A stretch of 64,000 nucleotides of DNA from assembly GCA_905235085.1 (NCBI GenBank), contig CAJOKD010000018.1, positions 23,326-87,325 on the forward strand, read 5' to 3'. Positions 29,131 to 37,468 of this stretch are shown here, piece by piece. Under the pieces are notes generated by a model. That model was not told where the DNA came from, made no database searches, and saw only the letters and a list, made by a program, of their open reading frames with translations. The first letter of the stretch is position 1. Each line of letters starts with the position of its first letter. A program made the position numbers and the translations under genes. Origin of the DNA: an uncultured Bacteroidales bacterium (GTDB lineage Bacteria > Bacteroidota > Bacteroidia > Bacteroidales > UBA932).

Positions 29131-30065
29131 TATTTGCTGAGGGAAGCAATCATCTGCTTGGCCTGTGCACCGTACTTAGGATCGTTGACGATCTTCTTGT
29201 AGAACTCGAGAGCCTTGGCGTTGTTCTTGGCACCCTGATAGAGAGCTGCTACGGTGTAGGTAATGGCACCGGCGTTGGAAGCTTCCGGCTTGAGCTGGAG
29301 ATACTTCTCGAAGTTGGTGATGGCGGCAGCGTTCTTGCCGAGCTTCTGGGATGCCTGACCGATGATCAGGAAAGCGTTGGCATTCTCCACATAGGAATTG
29401 GCCTGCTCAGCAGCTTTGATAGCGTCGGCATACTTGGCTGCCTTGAGAGCTGCGCTGGCCTTGGAGAGGAACATACTTCCGCACTGAGACTTGGCTGCAT
29501 CAGCCTCGCCGTTTTCAGCTGCCTTGTTGAATGCTTCGAGCGCTTCGTCGATCTTTCCGAGCTTGGAAAGAGCCTGTCCAAGATAGAGAGCGGTCTTACC
29601 ATTGGTAGGATCAGCTGCCAGAGACTTTGCAAGTGCAGGAGCCGCTGCTGCGAAATCCTTGACCTTCAATGCCTCAGCTCCCTTCTGGAGCCACATTGCA
29701 GGAACCAGGGATTTGGCCTTCTCAGCTACTTCTTCGTTGCCATATTCAGTTGCAACCTTGACGACGTCAGCGAGTTTGGTCTCAGCATCCTCGAGGTTAC
29801 CTGCTTCAATCAAATCCTGAGCGATCTGCATACATACACTTGGGATGGCGTTCTTGCAGTTGGTGACGAGATCGTTAGCTTCTTCGCCGATGGTCTGTCC
29901 CATCTCGAGTGCCTTCTGGAAGTAGTCCAAAGCTGCAGTCCAGTTCTTTTCATTGATTGCGTTGGCTCCATTGTTGTAGAGTTCAGTTGCCTGAGCCATG
30001 TCCTGAGCCGAAATGATGCCGGCGGTCAAAACCATTGCCGCAATGGCGAGAATAACTTTTTTCAT
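29130..30065 (-). CDS. Secreted TPR-repeat protein
   Basis: Signal peptide MKKVILAIAAMVLTAGIISAQ, multiple TPR motifs. Confidence 0.85.
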   Translation of the reverse strand: MKKVILAIAAMVLTAGIISAQDMAQATELYNNGANAINEKNWTAALDYFQKALEMGQTIGEEANDLVTNCKNAIPSVCMQIAQDLIEAGNLEDAETKLADVVKVATEYGNEEVAEKAKSLVPAMWLQKGAEALKVKDFAAAAPALAKSLAADPTNGKTALYLGQALSKLGKIDEALEAFNKAAENGEADAAKSQCGSMFLSKASAALKAAKYADAIKAAEQANSYVENANAFLIIGQASQKLGKNAAAITNFEKYLQLKPEASNAGAITYTVAALYQGAKNNAKALEFYKKIVNDPKYGAQAKQMIASLSK

Positions 30066-30110
30066 CGTTTATGGATTTATGTTATTTGTTTCTTATAAGT
30101 GCAACGGGGA

Positions 30111-30143
30111 CAAATGTAATAAAAATTTGTAATTTTGCCCAAA
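30111..30143 (-). promoter_or_regulatory. Bacteroides-type promoter of the TPR gene
   Basis: Minus strand TTTG (30143-30140), 21-nt spacer, TACATTTG (30118-30111), 46 bp before the ATG at 30065. Confidence 0.55.
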
Positions 30144-30156
30144 GGAGGTTAGTCAG

Positions 30157-32691
30157 ATGTGTAGTTTTGTCAAATCATTTTTTTGTTTTGTACTGCTTGG
30201 CTTTTCAATAATGATGCCAGCGCAGAACCTGCCCTCCTTGAAGAAGGATGCCGCGGTTACCGAAGGCAAGCTCCCAAACGGAATCTCATACTATCTGGTG
30301 ACCGATTCCGCTATGAAAGGAGTAGCGGATTTCGCCCTTGTCAGAAAGGGTTCCGCCGACACTCTCGCAGCCCGCAAGGAACTCTCGAACCTGCCGCATT
30401 TCAACAAAACCATCCCCTACAGGTTCCTTTCGAGGAAGGGTATCGGATGCCGTCCGGAGGGATACATTTCATACGAAGGGGACGCCACCATCTTCCGGTT
30501 CGACAACGTTCCGGTTTTCGACCAGGAAGCTTCCGACACCACGATTCTGATGCTTTTCGACCTTATAGCGACACAACCTAAGGAACACGCCATAATAATC
30601 GCGGGAGACATCACCCCGGCGAAGATAATCCAGAAATTCGATGTATTCTCGCTGATGGTCCCGGCCAGGTCGACTTCATATTCGAAACCGGAATACATCT
30701 GGAAACCCTCGCAAGAGACCGGATATTCCTTCATACAGTCCCCAAGACCGGGCGTGAGCGTGAGTTTCCGCTCTCCGAGGACGCCGGACGCCGAGATGAA
30801 CACCATCCAGCCTTTCATATCGGAACTGTTCGCAAGGGAACTCAAGGAGATCGTCAAGGGCAGGCTGGGAGAATCGCTGGTTTCAAGGGATATCCCCACC
30901 TCCCGTATGGAGGTTTTCCACAAGGGCAGCGCCGAGGGCCCTGGAGACGAAGTGTTCGAGGTGACTTTGGAAACACCTGAAGACCAACTGATTCCGGCCA
31001 CAATGGCTATTTCGTCCACCCTTTCTGACCTGGGATCCAACGGGGTAGGTACGGAAGAATACAGGACTGCCAGGGCATCGGTCCTGAGCATCCTGTCCAC
31101 ACCTCAGGACAACGGAGGGCTGGTGCGCCAGTGCATAGCTTCCTATCTGTACGGAGGGGACTTGTCCTCCCGCCAGGATAAAGCCAGGTTCTTCGCCTCC
31201 AGGAATATGTCCGAATCGGCTGAGCGCGAGTTGTTCAACAACTATGCTTCCGCCCTCCTGGGTGACGTCGAGAATGCCTCTGTGGAATGGAGAAACAGCG
31301 GTTCGGACTACGACGACTGGGAATATGAGATGGTGTTCAAGACCACCTGGGACGGAGTGGGTATGCTGGACAAGCCGGTATCCCAGTGGACGGTCAGTAC
31401 TGCCGACACCACAGGATTCTGGGATGAAAAGAACAAATCCAAACTGAAATCCGTAACCACTGAGCCTGTTTCCGGAGGGGAAATGTGGACTTTCGCCAAC
31501 GGTATGAAGGTCATCTACAAGCAGATGAAGAACGGAGGGACTTTCAGCTATTCGATGATGATAAAGGGCGGATATTCCAACGTCAGGGACCTGCCGAAGG
31601 GAGAGGGAGCTTTCTTCTCGGATATGCTTCCTTTGTACGACATAGGCGGCCTCAGCGGGAACGAGTTCCAGAAAGTGCTTAAAGCCAATGGAATAAGGAT
31701 GGAGGACAAGGTCTCCGTAGCGGATATGAGGATCTTCGGGTCGGCTCCTTCAGGAAGATATGCCTTGGTGTTCAAGGCTTTGCTTTCTGTGGCCAACAAC
31801 CGCAAGCTGAACCGGAAAGCCTTCGAGGAATACCGCAGGAGCATGCTGGCGTCCCTGCCGCCGGCCTATCTGGACAGTTTGATGTATCCGGATTATGATT
31901 TTTCCGACATAAAGACTCCTTCAGGTTTGACCGACAGGACCCAGGCAGATGCGGATGCCTATTTCGCGAAGCAGTTCCTCAGGTGCAACGACGGTGTGAT
32001 CGTACTCGTGGGGGAACTGCCCGCCGAAAACGTGCAGAAATACCTCTCCAACATCATAGGAGGATTCAGGGTGAGCAAGACAAATGCCGTCAGGGTGCCT
32101 GTTTCCTACAAGTTCAGGAAAGGGGCCAACGCATATTCGGCGACCGGGGAACCCGTGAGCGTAAGCATTGCGATGGCTTGTGCCGAGCCGTTCACCACCG
32201 AGAATTATATGGCTTTCAAGATAGCTAGCCTGTCCCTGCTGAGGAAACTGAACGGGGAGATGGCTGAACAAGGTTTCAGCGTGGAGATGTCCGACAGGTT
32301 CAAGCTGTTCCCTCAGGAAAGCCTGGAATTGATATTCACTTGCACTCCTGTGCCGGACTGCGGTCTCCCGAGAGGAGTAGCCGGTGGTTCCGGGCATCCG
32401 AAAAGGGCTATGGTGGCCGCCAGGAAGGTCATTGACGATGTGCTTTCCAACCCGGTCTCCGCCGGTGAACTCAATGCGTGCAAGGCATTGCTGTCGAATG
32501 CGTATTCGATCAAGCTCTCCGATCCGGATTCCTACGCAGAGGCCATATTGATCAGATACTCAGGAGGTAAGGATGTCCTTACCGATTACTCGAAACGTAT
32601 CGACAGCGTCACTGCCGACAACGTCAAGCATATTTTCGGCGCACTTGCCGAAGGAATGAGGATTGAATATGTCGTCAAACAACAGCAGTAG
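30157..32691 (+). CDS. M16 peptidase-like protein apparently lacking the HxxEH zinc motif
   Basis: GKLPNGISYYLV; second M16-like half MWTFANGMKVIYKQMKNGGTFSYSMMIKGGYS; no HxxEH found in the translation; AAAGGAGG upstream. Confidence 0.7.
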   Translation: MCSFVKSFFCFVLLGFSIMMPAQNLPSLKKDAAVTEGKLPNGISYYLVTDSAMKGVADFALVRKGSADTLAARKELSNLPHFNKTIPYRFLSRKGIGCRPEGYISYEGDATIFRFDNVPVFDQEASDTTILMLFDLIATQPKEHAIIIAGDITPAKIIQKFDVFSLMVPARSTSYSKPEYIWKPSQETGYSFIQSPRPGVSVSFRSPRTPDAEMNTIQPFISELFARELKEIVKGRLGESLVSRDIPTSRMEVFHKGSAEGPGDEVFEVTLETPEDQLIPATMAISSTLSDLGSNGVGTEEYRTARASVLSILSTPQDNGGLVRQCIASYLYGGDLSSRQDKARFFASRNMSESAERELFNNYASALLGDVENASVEWRNSGSDYDDWEYEMVFKTTWDGVGMLDKPVSQWTVSTADTTGFWDEKNKSKLKSVTTEPVSGGEMWTFANGMKVIYKQMKNGGTFSYSMMIKGGYSNVRDLPKGEGAFFSDMLPLYDIGGLSGNEFQKVLKANGIRMEDKVSVADMRIFGSAPSGRYALVFKALLSVANNRKLNRKAFEEYRRSMLASLPPAYLDSLMYPDYDFSDIKTPSGLTDRTQADADAYFAKQFLRCNDGVIVLVGELPAENVQKYLSNIIGGFRVSKTNAVRVPVSYKFRKGANAYSATGEPVSVSIAMACAEPFTTENYMAFKIASLSLLRKLNGEMAEQGFSVEMSDRFKLFPQESLELIFTCTPVPDCGLPRGVAGGSGHPKRAMVAARKVIDDVLSNPVSAGELNACKALLSNAYSIKLSDPDSYAEAILIRYSGGKDVLTDYSKRIDSVTADNVKHIFGALAEGMRIEYVVKQQQ

Positions 32692-33280
32692 ATTCGGGAC
32701 GATCATACAGATCGGCAATATCCTGGTCTCCGAAGAAGTGGTCACGGAGTATTTTGCCTGTGACTATCAGAAATGCAAGGGTATTTGCTGCATCATCGGT
32801 GACAGCGGCGCTCCGCTTGAAGAAGATGAACTGGACAAACTCGAAGAGGCTTACCCTGAATATTCAAGACTGATGCGGCCGCAAGGTCTCGCACAGGTCG
32901 CAAAGGACGGATACTTTTCCATTGACAGGGACAACGACCTGGTGACTCCTACCGTAGATGGCTCCGGGGAGTGTGCATACACTACTTTCGACGGCGAAGG
33001 GAACTGCTTCTGTGCGGTGGAGAAGTGCTTCTTCGCCGGTACGATCAAGTTCCGCAAGCCAAGGTCGTGCTGGCTGTACCCCATAAGGGTTACAAAACTC
33101 TCTGACGGAGGACTGGCCTTGAACCTGCATCGCTGGCACCTCTGCAAGGACGCCTACGAAAAAGGAAAACGCGAAGGAATCCGGGTATATGGATTCCTTC
33201 GCGAGCCACTTATCGCCATATTCGGCGAAGATTTCTATAAAGCCCTTGAGGCGGCTGCGGAACACATTAATCTTCAGTAG
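32669..33280 (+). CDS. DUF3109 family protein (Cys-rich)
   Basis: FACDYQKCKGICCIIGDSGAPLE, FCAVEKCFFAGTIKFRKPRSCWLYPIR; overlaps the M16-like stop. Confidence 0.88.
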   Translation: MSSNNSSRFGTIIQIGNILVSEEVVTEYFACDYQKCKGICCIIGDSGAPLEEDELDKLEEAYPEYSRLMRPQGLAQVAKDGYFSIDRDNDLVTPTVDGSGECAYTTFDGEGNCFCAVEKCFFAGTIKFRKPRSCWLYPIRVTKLSDGGLALNLHRWHLCKDAYEKGKREGIRVYGFLREPLIAIFGEDFYKALEAAAEHINLQ

Positions 33281-33497
33281 TTTCCTCGGCCTGCTCAATG
33301 AGCTTCAAAGCCGCTTCGTAGTCAGAGGCATTGACCTTGACCTGGACAGGATTGACATAATTCAGGGACAGATATGTAGAATCTGCTCCGAATACCGCCG
33401 CAGGGATCCCGTTTTCCCTGAGCATCCCCACTGTAATCTGGGCGCTCATAGGATCGTTGAATTCGGCGACCGTCTTGAATTCTTCTTCCCTTTTCAT
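33267..33497 (-). CDS. DUF2007-like small protein
   Basis: FKTVAEFNDPMSAQITVGMLRENGIPAAVFG ... VKVNASDYEAALKLIEQ; AAAGGAGG ahead of this ATG. Confidence 0.8.
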   Translation of the reverse strand: MKREEEFKTVAEFNDPMSAQITVGMLRENGIPAAVFGADSTYLSLNYVNPVQVKVNASDYEAALKLIEQAEETTED

Positions 33498-33513
33498 ATT
33501 CTGACCTCCTTTA

Positions 33514-33550
33514 CTTTTCAAAGGTACTGTTTTTTTAATATCTTTGAAAG
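33514..33550. promoter_or_regulatory. Overlapping divergent promoters
   Basis: Plus TTTT(33515-18)-N20-TATCTTTG(33539-46); minus TTTC(33549-46)-N19-TACCTTTG(33526-19). Confidence 0.5.
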
Positions 33551-33559
33551 ATGATTGAC

Positions 33560-34174
33560 ATGAAGCATAAATTATACCGTCTCTTCCTGCTAGCAGTATC
33601 GGCTACGGCGATCTTCGTTTCCTGCGGGGAGAAAACCGTACCCGTGACCGGTCTGGAAATCAATCCGGATTACCTTGACCTGCTCCTTGGAAGCAGTGCG
33701 ACATTGACGGCTACGGTCAAGCCGGCCGACGCCACCGAGCAGACTGTAACCTGGTCCTCCACTGCATCGGGCACCGTCTCTGTGGACAACAATGGCACGG
33801 TATCGGCCCGTCAGGCCGGACAGGCCATGATAAACGCTACCTGCGACGGAAAATCGGCTTCCTGTATCGTCAAAGTCATCGTACCTACCGAGAGCGTGGC
33901 TCTCGACAAGTCGGAAATAACCCTCAATAAGGGAGATTCGGCAATCCTGACGGCAATAGTCAACCCGCCCGATGCAACGGACAAGGATGTCAGCTGGACA
34001 TCTTCCGACCCGGACGTGGTGGCCGTAGATACAAACGGCAGCCTCCAGGCCCTGAGGCAAGGGGAGGCTACCGTCACTGCAACCTGTGCCGGAAAATCTG
34101 CTTCGTGCCGGATCACGGTCAGGGACTCCGCGAGCGGAGGCCACGAAGGCACAGGGCACGAGAACTGGGACTGA
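33560..34174 (+). CDS. Lipoprotein with two bacterial Ig-like (Big_2) domains
   Basis: SPII-like signal (FVSCGEK); two copies of VTGLEINPDYLDLLLGSSATLTATVKPADATEQTVTWSS-type repeats. Confidence 0.85.
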   Translation: MKHKLYRLFLLAVSATAIFVSCGEKTVPVTGLEINPDYLDLLLGSSATLTATVKPADATEQTVTWSSTASGTVSVDNNGTVSARQAGQAMINATCDGKSASCIVKVIVPTESVALDKSEITLNKGDSAILTAIVNPPDATDKDVSWTSSDPDVVAVDTNGSLQALRQGEATVTATCAGKSASCRITVRDSASGGHEGTGHENWD

Positions 34175-34183
34175 TCCTGATTA

Positions 34184-35377
34184 TCAATTGAATACGAACG
34201 TAACCGACACGTCTCCGAACCTGCCGGCGACTCCGCTGTACCTGGTGAAGTAATTCTGGGAGAGCTTCCCTCTCCAGACGATGTCGTCGTTCTTGTTGAG
34301 CGGGAACTCCACATCGAACCCGTATGCCTTGGATTTGATCTTGACCGACCCTTCGGCCTTCCAGGTCGTCCTCTTCCCTCCGTCATCCTCTATCATAAGG
34401 AAGGCACATTCATCCAGCTGTGGCGACCATTCCGAGGCCAGGATCGTGTTGAAGGTAAGGTTTTCGCCGACCTGCTTGCGTTTGACGTTGATCATCATAT
34501 CCGTGATCTGAGGACTGTAAAGCCTGAGATCGGAAACTACGTCGGCGGTGAAGGCCTTGAGGCTTCCGCACTTGATGAAGAACTCGCTCCCGCCCTGGAG
34601 CCAGTTGTCATAGTTGCGGTGAGCCTTGAATGTCTTCAGCCTCAACGTCTTGAAATCTGCGGCAGCCCTTGTGGCATCCTCTCCGGGAACGAGTCCCATC
34701 TTCTCGGCCATCTGCGGAGTGAGATACCCGGAATCTTCGTTGACGTTGACCACCCAAACCGGATGCGTCCTGGCATATTCCTCATCCACAGTCATTTCCG
34801 TTATCGTCCAGGTGCCTTCGGGCAGCCGCTCCCTCTTGAATGCGTTCGCCTCTTCTCCCGATCCGCCTGAACAGTACGTTATCACCGGAAGGGTCACTCC
34901 GTCCCAATCTTCGGAGTATGGCCAGTAAATCTGCAACCCGGAGGCGGACAATGCCTCGAGGAAACTTGAAGACCTGGTCTCAGGAAGGTCACTTGAATAC
35001 AAGGAAACCAAGTCCCTGAGGGGTTGGGAATATTCCTCAGCCCTGGTCCGGAGCCTGTCGTCCCCCACCCCGCTGCCCGGATTAAGGAGAAGGTTGCTGA
35101 AAGGGTATTCCTCGTCGTATCCGTTGTCGGACGAACGGCCGACGGCATTCCTGACTTCCCGGACCTGGGCAAGGGAGACCGGTAGTTGGGAAAGCATCTT
35201 CGCAATGCTTTCCGGAGTGATGGAAAGTGCCTGGAGCTCAGGTACTTGACCTTCGTCACCGCGCTGCGGTACCATCCCATCCTTGTCGAAGTCGCATCCT
35301 ACCAGCGACGGAACCGTGATTGCGAGGGCCAGCGCCGCCAGCGCCAGGCTCCTCCTGCTTGAAATGAAGTTTTTCAT
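34184..35377 (-). CDS. Lipoprotein of unknown function
   Basis: MKNFISSRRSLALAALALAITVPSLVGCDFDKDG lipoprotein signal; long ORF. Confidence 0.65.
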   Translation of the reverse strand: MKNFISSRRSLALAALALAITVPSLVGCDFDKDGMVPQRGDEGQVPELQALSITPESIAKMLSQLPVSLAQVREVRNAVGRSSDNGYDEEYPFSNLLLNPGSGVGDDRLRTRAEEYSQPLRDLVSLYSSDLPETRSSSFLEALSASGLQIYWPYSEDWDGVTLPVITYCSGGSGEEANAFKRERLPEGTWTITEMTVDEEYARTHPVWVVNVNEDSGYLTPQMAEKMGLVPGEDATRAAADFKTLRLKTFKAHRNYDNWLQGGSEFFIKCGSLKAFTADVVSDLRLYSPQITDMMINVKRKQVGENLTFNTILASEWSPQLDECAFLMIEDDGGKRTTWKAEGSVKIKSKAYGFDVEFPLNKNDDIVWRGKLSQNYFTRYSGVAGRFGDVSVTFVFN

Positions 35378-35436
35378 CTTTCGATAAGTTTGTAGTTGTT
35401 TGACAATATCTATGTTCGTTACGGTACAAAGTGACA

Positions 35437-35470
35437 CAAAAAAAGCCGTAGAACAAATTATTCTACGGCT
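35437..35470 (-). terminator. Rho-independent terminator of the prmC operon
   Basis: Perfect inverted repeat AGCCGTAGAA (35444-35453) / TTCTACGGCT (35461-35470), followed on the minus strand by 7 T. Confidence 0.85.
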
Positions 35471-35506
35471 AAGTTTCCCAAAAGCCCTTCAAGGCACGCC
35501 AGGGCA

Positions 35507-36409
35507 TTATTTCGAGTAAAGGATGAATCGGTTTTTATCGTAAAAGTCGCTTACGATCTCCGTTTTCTGGAAACCGGCATCCTTGAATACCTTCTCCGTC
35601 TCCTTGTAAAGGGCCTCGTTGATCTCGGTTATACCCTTGCCTTCAGCGGAAAGGAACCTCATAGACCAGCGCGCGATGGCGCGGTAGAATACAAGAGGGT
35701 CGTCGTCGGATACGAAGAGAGCGGAAGCAGGTTCATAATTCAGGACATTGGTACGGATAAGCGACTTCTCCTTTTCCATAATATAAGGAGGATTGCTCAG
35801 AATCAGGTCGAATTCACCGTGGTTGAACTGTTGCTCTGTATCCAGGATATCAGCGATGACGAACTGAGGGGACAGGGCTCCGGTCTCTTTCATCTTGGAG
35901 ACGAAGTTCTGGCCCATTGCCACCATTATCGCTTTTTCCGAAATATCAGTACCTATCACTTCTGCTCCCGGAATATTCATCGCGACAGTCCAGGCAATGC
36001 AACCGGACCCGGTGCAGAGGTCGAGTATCCTCACGGGACGGGCTGACTTTCCATAAGCTCCGCGCATCCTCTTCATACGGGATCCGATCTTGATGGCCTC
36101 GCGGCACAGAAGCTCGGTCTCCGGACGGGGTATCAGGACATCCGGTCCTACCTTGAAATCAAGCCCGCAGAATTCCGCAGTACCGATTACGTACTGGACG
36201 GGTTCCCCTGCCGCAAGTCTTTCCAGGTCAGCATAGAGCGGCTCGAGGAATTTGTCCTTGATGGTAGTCTCAGGCTCTACTATATGTGTATAACTCTTGG
36301 TACCGATCCTGTATTCGCACAGCATCAGCATAATGTTCCTGGCTTCCGCGGTAGGATACAGCGGTTCCAGTCTCGATATTCCTTCCTTAAGGAAATCTTT
36401 AAGCAGCAT
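35507..36409 (-). CDS. prmC: Peptide chain release factor N5-glutamine methyltransferase
   Basis: RILDLCTGSGCIAWTVA, DLILSNPPYIMEKE. Confidence 0.93.
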   Translation of the reverse strand: MLLKDFLKEGISRLEPLYPTAEARNIMLMLCEYRIGTKSYTHIVEPETTIKDKFLEPLYADLERLAAGEPVQYVIGTAEFCGLDFKVGPDVLIPRPETELLCREAIKIGSRMKRMRGAYGKSARPVRILDLCTGSGCIAWTVAMNIPGAEVIGTDISEKAIMVAMGQNFVSKMKETGALSPQFVIADILDTEQQFNHGEFDLILSNPPYIMEKEKSLIRTNVLNYEPASALFVSDDDPLVFYRAIARWSMRFLSAEGKGITEINEALYKETEKVFKDAGFQKTEIVSDFYDKNRFILYSK

Positions 36410-36442
36410 AGGGTAAGAAAGGTTGAACCGTTAATTGCAATA

Positions 36443-37459
36443 CTATGAATTCTCTATGATGCTGGTAAGGAAATCCGTCATATCCAGACCGGCTGTCCTC
36501 ACCATCTTAGGCACCAGGGATGCACTCGTCATTCCCGGTATGGTGTTGACCTCTATCATATACAGTCCATCCTCGGCAAGGATATAGTCCATCCTGACCA
36601 CTCCGGAGCAACCCAGATGGGAATATATCTTCCTGCTGGTCTCCTGGATATGGTCCCTGACGGCATCCTCTATCGGAGCCGGGCAGATTTCCTGGCTGTG
36701 GCCGTTGTACTTGGCATCGTAGTCGAAATATTCGTTCTCCGTGACAATCTCGATGACAGGGAGGGCCTTGACACCTTCGGAATCAGTATATGCCGCACAG
36801 GTAAGCTCACGGCCGACAAGACCCTGCTCGACGAGCACCATCTGGCCTTCGGAGAATGCGAAGCGGATGGCTTCCGGCAGATCCTCCGGCGCTTTGACCT
36901 TGGTTATGCCGAAACTGGACCCGGCATCGGTAGGTTTCACGAATACTGGGAATTTCAGCTTGGAGGCAATCTTTGCGGAAACGGCTTCCAGGTCCATTCC
37001 CTTGCGTACAAATACGTCCGGAGCAGTTTTCACGAAGTCTACGTCACGAAGGTAGCACTTGCAGGCGAACTTGTCGAAGACCACCGTCGAAACGAAGGCG
37101 CCGCAGGTGCTGAACGGAATGCCGAGCATCTCGAAATAACCTTGCAGCAAACCGTTCTCGCCGGGCGTGCCGTGCTGCATTATGAATGCAAAATCAAAAA
37201 CGATCTTCTCCCCCAGGACCTTGACCGAGAAATCGGTCTTGTCGATCTCCGGCCTGGAACCCTCAGGGAAGGCGATCCTCATCGCATCCCTTTTCTTCAT
37301 CGCCACTAGTTGCCACTTGCCGAAACGAGCGAATATCTCATAGACATCGTACTCAGTCCCATCGATCCTGGAAGCGGTAAACTCTCCGCTACGGCAGGAA
37401 ACCTCCCACTCGGATGAATCGCTTCCGTAAATCACCGCAATCTTGCTGTACTTGCCCAT
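36443..37459 (-). CDS. ddl: D-alanine--D-alanine ligase
   Basis: MQHGTPGENGLLQGYFEMLGIPFSTCG, FVKPTDAGSSFGITKV, MIEVNTIPGMTSASLVPKM. Confidence 0.95.
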   Translation of the reverse strand: MGKYSKIAVIYGSDSSEWEVSCRSGEFTASRIDGTEYDVYEIFARFGKWQLVAMKKRDAMRIAFPEGSRPEIDKTDFSVKVLGEKIVFDFAFIMQHGTPGENGLLQGYFEMLGIPFSTCGAFVSTVVFDKFACKCYLRDVDFVKTAPDVFVRKGMDLEAVSAKIASKLKFPVFVKPTDAGSSFGITKVKAPEDLPEAIRFAFSEGQMVLVEQGLVGRELTCAAYTDSEGVKALPVIEIVTENEYFDYDAKYNGHSQEICPAPIEDAVRDHIQETSRKIYSHLGCSGVVRMDYILAEDGLYMIEVNTIPGMTSASLVPKMVRTAGLDMTDFLTSIIENS

Positions 37460-37468
37460 AACGTAGGT

